Assembly (NCBI GenBank): GCA_963675135.1
Contig: OY776124.1
Location: forward strand, 12,910,677-12,974,676
Reading direction: 5' to 3'
DNA from: Galeopsis tetrahit
Lineage: Eukaryota; Streptophyta; Magnoliopsida; Lamiales; Lamiaceae
Length of the DNA stretch: 64,000 bases
Below are positions 32,701-42,499 of the stretch, piece after piece (the stretch's first letter is position 1; the number at the start of each line of letters is the position of its first letter). Under the pieces are notes generated by a model that had not been told where the DNA came from, did no database searches, and saw only the letters and a program-made list of their open reading frames with translations. A program made the translations under genes and the position numbers.

Positions 32701-33104
32701 TGGGCAACAAGTTTATTTCATGGTTCTCCAAGAAGCAGAACACAGTGGCCACTTCCACCACTGAAGCTGAATATGTTGCTGCTGGAAGCTGTTGTGCTCA
32801 AATTCTTTGGCTAAGACAACAACTAAGAGACTACAAAGTCAACTCTACTGAAGTGCCAATTTTCTGTGATAACAATAGTGCCATTGCTATATCACAAAAT
32901 CCTGTCTTGCACACAAGATGCAAACATGTGGACATCAAGCACCACTTCATTAGAGATCATGTGGAGAAGAAGGATATCAAGCTAGTGAAAATTCACACAG
33001 ACCATCAAAAAGCTGATATACTAACCAAGCCACTTGCAGAGGCAAGATTTCTGGAGCTATCAGCAGAGTTGGGATTACTTGATCCAGGGAAGTTGGACAA
33101 ATAA
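29715..33104 (+). CDS. Sirevirus pol (protease, integrase, RT, RNase H)
   Basis: 1129 residues in frame with gag. Protease WYLDSGCSRHM is near residue 16. The GAG-pre-integrase finger spans about 147-188 (WHKRLNHLNFKSM ... CKPCQEGK). The integrase core has its acidic triad in MDLFGP (about 213), RSDKGTEF (about 274) and NGVAERRN (about 310). A variable Asn/Pro/Glu-rich linker covers about 455-590. RT follows with KARLVAKGY, MDVKSAFLNG and the catalytic YVDD near 813. RNase H has GYSDADYGG near 970, then STTEAEYVA and FCDNNSA. All catalytic residues I can check are present and there is no premature stop. It would make and insert the cDNA copy. Expression relative to gag depends on passing the TAA at 29712. 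Confidence 0.95.
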   Translation: MQVPLGHKKRSMNKKTAWYLDSGCSRHMTGNKELLSDFIEKEGPNVTFGDSSQATTKGYGTLMIGNIKVTNVSYVAGLKYNLLSISQFCDKDFNVEFSSGKCLIKDKTQQTLLTGTRKGNVYFADWDKSTDAACFIAKSSSEESCLWHKRLNHLNFKSMNKLARNTLVKGVPNEVFIKEHVCKPCQEGKQIKASFKGKPVISTERVLELLHMDLFGPITPSSINGRKYTLVVVDDFSRFTWVVFLLNKKETQVKLPELLKRLSNEKSLSIIKIRSDKGTEFINSYINEYCTTNGIAHETSAARTPQQNGVAERRNRTLKEAARTLIADSNLPKRFWAEAINTACHTQNRCLITKGQGKTPYELWKGRMPKVSYFHIFGCKCFIHNNGKEQLKAFDSKADEGVFLGYSQISRAFRVYSKKTLIVEETPHVVFDESIFEIRNDHLEPEEITQRTTRLNLKDKGTEFIDVVQANLPEKPTLDNNPEGNLPETNPTDGNGELNEPIPVHIQVTTTNEEAVPAEVVNGSNNQGGTQNVENANVPDIEDNIPDYDPELDPALNYPEFYDQNDSPSVEDNSTEEIRKRRNWLSDHPTDLILGDPSIGVKTRRFHGESALFCCFLSEQEPSNVEEALQDANWITAMQEELNQFTRNEVWELVDRPSHQDVIGTKWVFKNKKNENDVIVRNKARLVAKGYCQHEGIDYDETFAPVARLEAIRLFLAYAAHKRFKVYQMDVKSAFLNGVLKEEVYVEQPPGFEVGNQVYRLKKALYGLKQAPRAWYDTLSQFLLDHGFTKGTVDRTLFRISEGEDILLVQIYVDDIIFGSPNEKLCEKFSKLMQSKFEMSMMGLMNFFLGLQVKQSKEGIFINQAKYTREMIKKFGCTTSKPVRIPMNTNWKMDPDESGTPTNSTEYRGIIGSLLYLTASRPDITFAVGVCARFQANPKKSHLEAAKRILRYLKGTENLGLWYPADDNIELTGYSDADYGGCRIDRKSTSGTCQFLGNKFISWFSKKQNTVATSTTEAEYVAAGSCCAQILWLRQQLRDYKVNSTEVPIFCDNNSAIAISQNPVLHTRCKHVDIKHHFIRDHVEKKDIKLVKIHTDHQKADILTKPLAEARFLELSAELGLLDPGKLDK

Positions 33105-33125
33105 GTCCAAAGAAGCTCATTGATT

Positions 33126-33135
33126 AAGGGGGAAA
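33126..33135 (+). other. Extra polypurine tract-like site between pol and ORF3
   Basis: AAGGGGGAAA, 22 bp after the pol stop, matches the core of the true tract before the 3' LTR (AAAAAGGGGGAAA). Multiple polypurine tracts are a reported trait of Sireviruses. Its place right after pol, where elements without a third ORF would have their tract, suggests ORF3 was added downstream of an older tract (inference). Confidence 0.6.
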
Positions 33136-33682
33136 CAAACTCAAACTTCAGCAGACTTGGTCAAGTCTACTGAAATTCAGAAACATGATCTTACCTCTTC
33201 AGGACACTTGTCTCTTGAAATTCAGGACACTTGTCCACAGTTCTTCAGGACACTTGTCCATGTAGGGTCAGATAAGTTGTCCTAGCTATCAAACCAAATC
33301 TTGGTATGATAAGCACCTATTTTTGGTGATCAATACCTATCTCGAAATCTGTCCCTTGAAATACAGTTTTCACCTTTCTGGGATTTAATTTGTCTCCCAC
33401 CCAAAAGGTCACTTTCCATGCATTAAATGCCAAGATTTAACTCTTGTTTGCATTAAAATTTTTGGGACATGATCTATCTCGAAAAATTCCCAGCCTTAAA
33501 CAAACATTAAAAACCACCCACGTTTTGAATAAAACAGTTATTTCACTGTTACATTGGTTTTTGACCATTGGATCAAAAATGGACAACTCCCCTGAAATCA
33601 GGGAATCAGGGAAGTTGTCCCTGAGAAGGAAGGAAGTGGAAGTAGCAGGGCCAGCAAGAGAAGGGCCAAACCTACTGAGAAG
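33136..33682 (+). other. Region between pol and ORF3
   Basis: No complete gene. It holds three copies of TTCAGGACACTTGTC (near 33197, 33222 and 33245). A 93-codon frame (33444-33725) contains an ATG at 33580 followed by DNSPEIRE-like sequence; that resembles the N-terminal style of ORF3 but is in another frame. The true start of ORF3 may therefore lie here, with a frameshift or splice between. Confidence 0.5.
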
Positions 33683-36600
33683 GTGTTGGAGTTTCAAGAA
33701 GAAAGGTCTCTTCAATTGGCTCTAAGGGAGAGCAGAGCTGAAAGCAGGGCCAAATCCATGTCAAGGACTAATTCATCTGGTTCTGGAACTCCAGAATCCA
33801 AAGTCCCTGAAGGTCAACTCATAGAGGCCAACCTCCCTGAAATTCAGTATCTTGAACCCAACTCCCCTGAAACCCATGTCACCCCTTCCAACCAACCCAT
33901 TACCCCTGTAAATCTCACTAAGAGATATTCTCCAGAAGGGAATGTGCAAAGAAGTGGCATAGATGTGCTTACAGATTTAGCTGTAGATGAGACAAGACTT
34001 ATGTCTCCCCTTGACTCATCCATGCTCAACTATTCAAAGCTCTTAGAGCATGCACTTCATGAGCCAACCCCCCTGAGTAAAGCCCCTTCAGATTCATTGC
34101 TCTCTAAAGCGACTGAAGATCCTTCTACTGTACCCAACCCATCTGAAGCCAAGATCCCTGAACTTAATTTGCCTGAAGCCCTATTAGGAGAACCCAGAGC
34201 CAACTCCCCTATAACCCAAAGTCCCCATTTAAGTGGAGATGAGGAGGAGTATACCTATGAAAGTATGCTCAGAGGAGGAGCCAAGGCTACTGTGGACAGT
34301 TTGTATCCACAACTTGCTGAATTTCCAAGAATTCAGAAGGCCTTTCATGATTTGAGGATGCTTGTTGATGTGAAAGACAAATCTATGATGGAGATATCAC
34401 AAGTCATCCAAGATAAGGGTGCAAACTGGTGGCAAATAGAGGAGAACAGATTGCTACACTTTGCTGGAGTTTCAAAGACAAGATTCCTCATTGATGAGGA
34501 GATTTTTGCAAAGCTGGTGGCTGATAAGATTAAGGAGGAGAAAGAGAGAAAAGCCAAGGGAATCAAACACCCTGACAGTGGCTCTAATGATGATGATTCC
34601 CCTGATGATCCCTCAAACCCTTCAAATCCCAACCCTCCTGAAACCCCTCAAGCCAACCTCCCTGAACCCCTTCAACCCAAGTCTTCTGTAGCAGATAGAC
34701 TTTCCAATCCTCCTAAAACCTATCATAGGAAAGGCTCTGTAACTTCAGAGGTGTTGACCAAGGGTGGTAACACAACCAAAGACACATCTGCCAATGAAGG
34801 TTCTTCTGAACCCAAGGCACAGCCTAAAGATGTTGAGGTTCCTGTACTAGAGGCTAGTTTGATTAAGGCCTATTCAGTGTCAGAAGAGTTGGATACTGAT
34901 CAGCCCTTAATCATTCAGGATGACTCAGTGGCTGCTGATATAAGCACTGTGATCTCCCAACAACTGCCATCTTTGAACCTTGTTGAAGGTGGAGATGCTG
35001 CAGGTTTAAGAGAAGGAGTTGAAAAGGAAAGTAGTGTTGAAAAATCAGAGGGAGTTGAGGATGAAAGAGAGGTAGTCATCACTAAGATAGTGAGTGTACC
35101 ACCAAATGAGGGTGGAATAAGTGAGGAAGGACAGGTTATTCTTGAAGTCAAATCTGAACTTCAAGAATCCCTTGATGAGAGGAGGCCTGATTCCTTGAGT
35201 GAGAACATCAATTATGAAGGGAGAAAAGAACAAGTTGAAAATGAGAAGAAGACTGCTGATGTATCAGAGTCTTATTCAAAAGAAATTGAGGGTGATGAGT
35301 GCTTATTTCCTAACTTGTTTGACTTGTCTGATGTTGCAGATATCTCTCTTGATCAAATTTTTGCAGATGAGTTCCTCACAGATGCACCTATCCAAGTAGA
35401 CACAGGCTCAGCTCAGGCCTTACTTGGAATGCAATCAGAGAAGTTGGACTCCTTGGCTCATCAAGTCCAATCTGCTCATGCTGAAACTTCAGGAGCATTG
35501 AATGAGCAAGGAAGGACTCTAGCATCTGTAGAAATGAGGCTCACTGGCTCTGAAGATGTTGTGCTACCAACTCTTGAGGCAAGAATCAGTGGTGTGGAAT
35601 CTGGACTCCAAACCATCTCCACTGAAGTTCAAAGTGCCAAATCAACCATGGAAGCCATCTCAGAGGAGGTCAAGAAAGAACAAAAGCTGCTGAGAGACAA
35701 TCACAATGCTAATGTCAAAGCTCTCAGGCTAACTGTCAAACAGGCAATTGGAAAGAAGACGGCACTGCAAAAGAGAAGAGCTGAAGAGCAAAGGCTAGCT
35801 ATGGTCAAAGCTGCCTCAGAAAAATTTTCCCAAGATGTGCTGGCCAACATTGCTGAAGGTGCAGTGGCCAACCTCACTGAGCTTCTGAAAGCTAAATTGG
35901 ATGCATCTCTCAAAGCAACCTTGGAGGAGGTTGTCCAACAAAAAATGAAGCCTGTTCTAGCTTTTCTTAGCTTGAGCAATGATAAAATGCAAGATATACA
36001 TGATGAAAATGTGTATTTGTTGGAAGAGATGAAGTCCCTAAACCAGGCCCAATCCCTGATGGCCTCAACAATGAGTGACCTCAAGCCCCAGTGTTTTGAA
36101 GCTGCCAAAAAGGGGGAAAGGGAAAGAGCAAGGGCAAAAGGTAACTTAGTAATTGGGAGTCCAGTGAAAGGGAAGGACAAAGTCCCTGAAGGAAAGGGAA
36201 AAGAGCCTGAAATGCTGAACTTGGAAGATTTAGATGAAGAGGAGCAGTTAGCATTGGCATTGAAAAACTCAATGGCCTCAGCTCAAGAGGAAAGAGTAAG
36301 GCTACAACAAAGACCAGGTGGTGAAGTGTCAGGATTGGACAAAGATGCTGAAGGTGTCCAAACCAGAGGAAAGATCAAGAAGGCCCAAGGAAAGAAGAGA
36401 CAAATTGAGAAATTCACTGACTTTCCTAGCAGCCTTGACCTTCCACCTGAATTCAGAATTGATAAAGATGAGCCTACATCAAAGAAAGCCAAAGCTGCTG
36501 AAAAGGACAAATCTTCTGAATCTGGCAAAACTGCTGAAGGTACCAAGTCCACTGAAGACATTGAAGAAATATATGCTGAAGGATTTGGACCTGAACCCAA

Positions 36601-37207
36601 GAAGAAGACAACTGTACTAGCCCATGATCCATCAAAGCTGTTTCATGAAGGGTATGGCAAAGACCCTGAAACACAACAGAAACTGGCCATGATGAGGGCC
36701 CATGAGAAAATGGATCTGATGGAAGAAGCCAACAGAGCAAGAGATGAAAGGAGAGCAAACTTTCAGAAACCAAGAAGGAGAAGAGCAACTTACAGCAAGA
36801 TGAAGCCTCAGCTTCTAATCCCAATGGACACCAAATATCCACACTTGGATAAATGGGTGCCAATTCAACTGAATGACACATGGGAAGAAGCCAAAAGGGA
36901 GTTTGTCTATGACTATTATGTCATTGACAGATGGAATGGAGGAGATGCAAACTCTGCCTTCACTGAGTTCATGCTAGAATACTACAGAGAGTTGTATCAA
37001 CAACTACTTGCAGCTGCTGACATTGCAAGATTTGAACTCACAGCTCCCAAGCCAATCATATACATGCCTCCAAAGCTTGAAGGATGGATTGACCAAGCAA
37101 GAATTCTGAGGGAATTCACTGAGATCCTTAAACTGAACAAGATGGTTCTTGGACCTAAGGGAACCAACCAAGAAGCCATGGCACTGAAAAGAAGAGTGTG
37201 GGCATAG
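33683..37207 (+). CDS. Sirevirus third ORF (env-like position), function unknown
   Basis: An open frame of 1174 codons. In this phase it opens after a TGA near 33592, and 33683 is only a TTG. The first in-frame ATG is near 33758, so the true start is unresolved. The N-terminal third is low complexity, rich in Pro/Glu/Ser, with repeated NLPE, NSPE and KVPE steps. Residues 200-300 are more globular (KAFHDLRMLVDVKDKSMMEI). A long coiled coil covers about 600-830. Basic and acidic linkers follow, then a compact C-terminal region at about 1040-1174 (YPHLDKWVPIQLNDTWEEAKREF). I see no signal peptide, no clear transmembrane segment and no protease site, so 'envelope' is a label of position only. Length and position match the extra ORF of SIRE-type elements. 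Confidence 0.75.
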   Translation: MLEFQEERSLQLALRESRAESRAKSMSRTNSSGSGTPESKVPEGQLIEANLPEIQYLEPNSPETHVTPSNQPITPVNLTKRYSPEGNVQRSGIDVLTDLAVDETRLMSPLDSSMLNYSKLLEHALHEPTPLSKAPSDSLLSKATEDPSTVPNPSEAKIPELNLPEALLGEPRANSPITQSPHLSGDEEEYTYESMLRGGAKATVDSLYPQLAEFPRIQKAFHDLRMLVDVKDKSMMEISQVIQDKGANWWQIEENRLLHFAGVSKTRFLIDEEIFAKLVADKIKEEKERKAKGIKHPDSGSNDDDSPDDPSNPSNPNPPETPQANLPEPLQPKSSVADRLSNPPKTYHRKGSVTSEVLTKGGNTTKDTSANEGSSEPKAQPKDVEVPVLEASLIKAYSVSEELDTDQPLIIQDDSVAADISTVISQQLPSLNLVEGGDAAGLREGVEKESSVEKSEGVEDEREVVITKIVSVPPNEGGISEEGQVILEVKSELQESLDERRPDSLSENINYEGRKEQVENEKKTADVSESYSKEIEGDECLFPNLFDLSDVADISLDQIFADEFLTDAPIQVDTGSAQALLGMQSEKLDSLAHQVQSAHAETSGALNEQGRTLASVEMRLTGSEDVVLPTLEARISGVESGLQTISTEVQSAKSTMEAISEEVKKEQKLLRDNHNANVKALRLTVKQAIGKKTALQKRRAEEQRLAMVKAASEKFSQDVLANIAEGAVANLTELLKAKLDASLKATLEEVVQQKMKPVLAFLSLSNDKMQDIHDENVYLLEEMKSLNQAQSLMASTMSDLKPQCFEAAKKGERERARAKGNLVIGSPVKGKDKVPEGKGKEPEMLNLEDLDEEEQLALALKNSMASAQEERVRLQQRPGGEVSGLDKDAEGVQTRGKIKKAQGKKRQIEKFTDFPSSLDLPPEFRIDKDEPTSKKAKAAEKDKSSESGKTAEGTKSTEDIEEIYAEGFGPEPKKKTTVLAHDPSKLFHEGYGKDPETQQKLAMMRAHEKMDLMEEANRARDERRANFQKPRRRRATYSKMKPQLLIPMDTKYPHLDKWVPIQLNDTWEEAKREFVYDYYVIDRWNGGDANSAFTEFMLEYYRELYQQLLAAADIARFELTAPKPIIYMPPKLEGWIDQARILREFTEILKLNKMVLGPKGTNQEAMALKRRVWA

Positions 37208-37698
37208 TATGGAATGCTGCCACCTCCTGAGGATGATCTTTGAAATGGCTAAGTCTTCTGACCTTACTTGATTGATCAACTATGCTGAAATATGATCAAG
37301 ATTGCTGATATGGTGTGCTAATCTGTTTGCTCTGATCTGTTATGGATTGCTCTGATACAAGCTCTGTGCTCTAATGCTGAAAATATTATTTTTGTCTTGA
37401 ATTGTTAGAATGAAATGCTCTGATGTATTTAAGTGTTATTGATTCATGCTCTGATATGTTAATTTCAACTATCAACATGCTTGTAATGATCTTTGAATGA
37501 ATGATAGTTGAACTTATTTTGAATCAAGAAACACAAATCTCTCTATGCCTATCTTAAAACCTACTTGCAACAAAAACAGTGAATACACTAACACATTATT
37601 TTTCAGGAATATTGACCTTAGTCATGTCTTCTGAAGATACATGTAATAGGTGTAGACAAGTCACTTTTGCTTAGATAGTATAGGTTTTGGCATCATCA
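37208..37698 (+). other. Sirevirus 3' untranslated region
   Basis: No coding frame. It contains repeated GCTCTGAT/TGCTGA motifs similar to words in the LTR U3. Confidence 0.5.
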
Positions 37699-37711
37699 AA
37701 AAGGGGGAAAT
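37699..37711 (+). other. Polypurine tract of the Sirevirus
   Basis: AAAAAGGGGGAAA followed by TTG/TGTTGGG directly abuts the 3' LTR, as required for plus-strand priming. Confidence 0.88.
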
Positions 37712-39643
37712 TGTTGGGAATAAAATGAGATATGTTTTGATCTAATACCAAAACCCCCCCTGAGACATGCCTAAGTCAATAAATATGTTCTAAGAATGTT
37801 AGAACATATAGATAATAGGCTAGATGAGAAGCTGAAATGTTAGGTAGCTCTTAGACAATTAGATGCACAATTTGAGGGGGAACCTATGCTTTGAAAATGA
37901 TCAAGATCAAGTCCCCTCAAGGCTCAAATTCTGGAACAATCACTTAAGAGCAAGGACACCCTATGAAATCTAGGATGCTCTTATCAGGAGAGTTGTCCAG
38001 AGAAGATGCTCTTATGCAAGAACAAGATTGTAAAGCTCAAAAGGACAAGTCCAATGAAGATGCTCTGATCAGGAGAGTTGTCCAGAGAAAATATTCATAA
38101 GCTCTGATCAGGAGAGTTGTCCAAAGAAGCTAGCCATATGCAAGAACAAGCTTACCTAGCTCAAAAGGACAAGACTACTCAAAGGTTTTTATCAGGAGAG
38201 TTGTCCAGAGAAGTCAAATCTATGCATAAAGTGCTCTGATGCAAAAAGATTAAATATACTGATCAGGAGAGTTGTCCAGAGGAGTTGTCTCAGCTAAATT
38301 GATCAAGATCAAGTGCTCTGAAAGCCTGAGATCAACTATGCTGAAGAGTTTGAGACAACCAGTCCCTAAAGGTCCTCAAAGAAATAAGCTAAGACCATAC
38401 TCAAGAGAAATAAAGGGAAAGAGCCAAGTCATCTGAAGAAGAGCAAGCCAACCATGCTGAAAAGCAAAAATGCTGATAGTGATAAGGAGAGTTGTCCAGA
38501 TGATAAGGAATGTTGTCCTATCATTGGATCAACCTTCAGAAGCCATGTCCAAGTCCTAACAAGAAGTCAAACATTGGGAAAAGTGCTGCAGAATGAAGAC
38601 AAAACTGTTACAGCCGTTTATTACCCAAATGAGGACATGTCACTATCAAGAATCTGTCTTCCAGTTTGAAGAACTCAAGGAAGACATTTATAGCAATTTG
38701 GGGCTGCCTCTCCAACGGGCAAATCCTCCATTTTGTCTATAAATACAGAAGTGTGAAGACCATTTGAAAGCACCTCAACAGAATCCAACTACTCAAGTAT
38801 TCTGAAGCTCATAGAACATTTAAGCTTTCAAAGAGACTATCTTAGTCTTTATACACTTCTTCTAAGCTGAACCCAATTGTATATCCATACACAAGCTTAG
38901 AGAGATATCCTATCCTTATACACTGATCTTCATTGTAAAGGATATCTCATTAGTTGGAACCTTACTTCAATCCTCACCCCTTTCAAGAGTGAAAGTGAGA
39001 AGGTTGTAGTAGTAGAAGTGGTAGGAGCTGACTGTTGAGAGAAGAACAGTTCAGTTCTGAGTTGAGAAGAGGGTACTAGGACTCTAGACATCCTAGGGAT
39101 CAATTCACCAAGGAGTGGTGTTCTTGATTAAGTGCACCTTGGCACTATAAAACAAGTTAATTCCAAGAGTGAAGGAATTATCCTGTTAAATCAGGGAAAG
39201 TGGATGTAGGAGCTTGAGTCTCTGAACCACTATAAAATCTTGTGTTGATTTGCTTTACAAGTACTTACATTCATTCAACACTGCACACAAAACTGATCTT
39301 TCAAAGATACATATTCAAAGACTGTGCAAAACTGATTTGGACAAGTTCCCTGAAGCTAAACTGGACTGTGTTGCATTGACTAAGTGATTTCAGAAATTAA
39401 AGGAGTCTAAACTTAAAGGGCCAACCACTATTCCGCACATATAACTCCCCTAGATAGTTACTCAACTAAGTACTCAATAGTACTTAGTAGTTTGATTATC
39501 TTAGAAGAGTTAATCTTCTTCAGCAGTGTTGTCCAAGACAACCTTGCTGAAACTCTGGTTTGATCAAAGTTGCAAAAGAACCCCATACAAGTGTATTCCC
39601 CCCCCCCCCATACACTTGTTATATACTCCTTTCAGGACCAACA
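37712..39643 (+). repeat. 3' LTR of the Sirevirus
   Basis: 1932 bp, the same length as the 5' LTR and differing from it at two positions that I can find (C/A near 38218 and A/G near 39185). It is followed by the GTATG duplication at 39644-39648. Confidence 0.95.
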
Positions 39644-39904
39644 GTATGCATGTAATGTAACCACAACAACAGCCTTTCTTCAAGGCAATTTTCAATGAAA
39701 ATGTTGTTTATCTATCACATAAAACATCCAAATTTAAATATACACATTCTTAACACATAAAACACACATAACTAAAATTAAACAACTGATACTTAAACAT
39801 AAAAGTAAATAGTTCAACAAAAATGCAGATAAAAAATAAATAGTTCTACGAGACATAAAAATAAAATTGTTAAACACATAAAAAATAAAATTATTCAAAG
39901 TCAC

Positions 39905-41567
39905 TCATTGACCATAGTAGAATATATCAATGTCGTTATCGTTGCCAACGAACTGACCAATGATGTCATCATCGTGCTGCATGGTCGGGACATAGGGGGA
40001 GGGGGTTGCGGGGGCTGCGGGGGCTGAGGGGGCTGGGGGAACAGGCACGTTCACGTTGGCCGTCGGTGGAGGAGCTTGCATGGTTCTCCGATAAACCTCC
40101 TCGATCCTCTCGTCCGACCACCCCATCTCTCGACCCATATTCACATGCATCACATGCATGTAATGGTTGAATTGTGCCATCGTCACATCAGGAGTTGGGG
40201 TGGAAGATACGGAACCCTGCGATGCCGTCTGGGACGGACCAGCGCCGGAAATGACATCAGCGCTCATACGACCAAGGCCCAGAACTCGTCCGCGGGTGGT
40301 GGGGGCAACTTCCAAATAAGCCCGGTCCACCTCCTCGACTGTAGGGGCACTGCTGGTTCCGGATTGAGTAGGGTCGACTTGAGTTCCGATCTCGGCAATC
40401 CTCCGGTTCATCTCCAACTACATAATTAATAATTTTAAATTAATAGAATAAATTATAAAAAATGTATTTAATTAAACAATTTTATTACTTACGTGGAGGT
40501 TAGTTATGCGCCCGTATGTGGATTGCTGTGTATCAGCATTAAACGGATGAGCAATGCTCATCCGGTCCAAGTGAGTGGGTACACGCCCCGTATCCCGTTC
40601 CTAATAATTTAATTTATGTATTATATATATTAAATATATAATTAAATTTATTGAAATTAATTAAAAAATTAATAAACACTTACAATGACCATCGACTGCT
40701 CAAGGATGGACCGGGCTCCAGTCCGATGCCTGGACATCCCACCCCCATCGTCGGATCTCCGGTTGGCCTTAGCAATCTCACACTTCCTGATGTACTCCGG
40801 ATCCAGCCACTCCCTCGTCAATGAATCCCACAACACAACATCATTATCATCCTTACCCAAGCTCTGCGTCGTCCCATCGCGCCGCCATGCCATTCTCCAT
40901 TCGTACATTAAATCCTTATACCGCTGTTGCGCCGATTTACAGAAATACCTGAACATAGCCTGGTCTGAGTACATATTCCGATCCCAAGTGGTTTGTTTCT
41001 GCACATATAATAAATTGTTTATTATTGAACAAATTAACAAACATTAATTAAATAATTAAGTAATTAATTACTACCTGAAATTCCTCGAAGTACGCCAACT
41101 TTTTTGGTTTTGGGACCTTCGACCAGGTATATGCACCCGCAGAGATCGGTAAAGAGCCAAAAGCAATCGTGCATGCCCTGGAGACCTCGTTACCAGGTAA
41201 CAATCTGTGACATTAATTAACAAACAAAACACATTATAAATTAAAACGAATGTGAAATTAATTAATTATTAATTATTAAACAATAAAAGTATTTAATTAC
41301 TTACACTCCTCCACTTGTAGCCCAAACGCGCTCCCGGCCATCCTGAGCAGGAACAGCAGGATGGTCCCGGACAGACGAATGAGACGACGACTGATCAGGC
41401 GACGGGTGTGGAATGGGTGGCGGAGGCGACGATAATGGTGTTCGTGACAGTGTAGGCGCCGGCGCCTCGGGTCTAAGTTTGGATCGACTCTTCCTCGATC
41501 GGCTACGTGACCCGGAGGCCCCGTGAGATCCCGAGCCACCAGAGGCACCCGCACCATTTCCAGTCAT
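39905..41567 (-). CDS. CACTA tnpA-like protein (Transposase_24, Ptta/En/Spm family)
   Basis: Five exons on the minus strand join in frame: 41567-41305, 41204-41075, 40998-40684, 40600-40493 and 40417-39905, for 442 residues. All introns have GT-AG ends, most with GTAAGT donors. The N-terminus is Gly/Ser/Arg-rich and then Pro-rich. The middle (WSKVPKPKKLAYFEEFQ, then YRDLMYEWR-type helices, WDSLTREWLDPEYIRKCEIAKANR, and GGGMSRHRTGARS) matches the plant Transposase_24 pattern. The C-terminus has RVLGLGRM, an Ala/Pro-rich stretch and a YYGQ end. In En/Spm the tnpA-type product binds subterminal repeats and brings the ends together; here the likely targets are the ACCGACGGA repeats. It has no disabling lesion, unlike the element's near-missing tnpD. 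Confidence 0.82.
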
Positions 41568-42485
41568 CTATTTAATTTAAACATTTAAATTAATAAATTA
41601 TATATATAATACTAATTAATTAATAATAAATTTCTTAATTTAATAAAAAACAATAATCTAATAAATTAAAATTTAATAAAAACCTAATTTAATCAATAAT
41701 AACCTATTTTAATAAATAATTTCCTATTTTATTCAACAATAACTAATTTCCTATTTTATTCAACAATAACTAATTTATTCAATAATTTTCAACTTTAATT
41801 AACAATTTTCTATTTTAATTAACAATCTATAACCTAATAAATTTAGTAACAATTTTTTCTAACTTTAAAATAACAATTTCCTAATATAATTAACAAAGCC
41901 CCTAATTTAATCAATAATTTCATAATTAGTAAATCAACAATATTAATCTACCTAATTATAACGTACAATATCATAATTTACTTATGTAATTAACTCCACT
42001 CCAACGTATATGCAAATTCAACAATAATATCAATTATATATATAACATCAATTATGCAAAACATGCAATATCGATCTTAACAAATCACATCAATTTATTA
42101 TAAATAACTATATACATCAACTAGCTAGCTATACATATAGGCAATTATCCACTTACAATATCAACTAATTAATTAGATATATCAACTACATACATTCAAA
42201 ATAATTAACTATATACATCAACTACAAACAATTAATTTCATATTAATCTATATAACAATTTAAATTAACACATGCAATTTAATTCATAATTATAGGCAAT
42301 ACATATATAACTTAAAAATTAATTACTAACAAATTAAGAAAGCGTACCGTATAGATTTTCTAATCGAGTCGAGAGATCACCTCGGCCGAGCCTCTTCTTC
42401 GCGCGATGAAGATGAAGAAGGAAAGAGTGGGGAGGGAGGAGGGAGGGGGAGGGTTTCTGTAATCTGTTCTTCAGTTTATATACAA
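41568..42485. other. AT-rich leader of the CACTA tnpA-like gene
   Basis: About 800 bp of A/T-rich DNA (many AATTTAAT-type words) followed by a GC-richer stretch near 42360-42470. It lies between the right CACTA end and the gene, so promoter and 5' UTR with a possible intron are the likely content. No ORF is supported. Confidence 0.5.
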
Positions 42486-42499
42486 AAAAAAAATTGCCT

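Larger units (their letters stand above)
25171..39643 (+). mobile_element. Sirevirus-type Ty1/Copia LTR retrotransposon with a third large ORF
   Basis: A 14,473-bp element bounded by 1932-bp LTRs (TGTTGGGAAT...GGACCAACA) and a perfect 5-bp target duplication GTATG (25166-25170, 39644-39648). It carries a tRNA-Met primer site, a gag frame, a pol frame separated from gag by one stop codon, and a 1174-codon third ORF between pol and the 3' LTR. The large size, extended gag with coiled coil and extra 3' ORF point to the SIRE/Maximus lineage. Comparing the LTRs line by line I find two substitutions (about 25677 and 26645), so the copy is very young. It sits inside the CACTA element. Confidence 0.95.
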
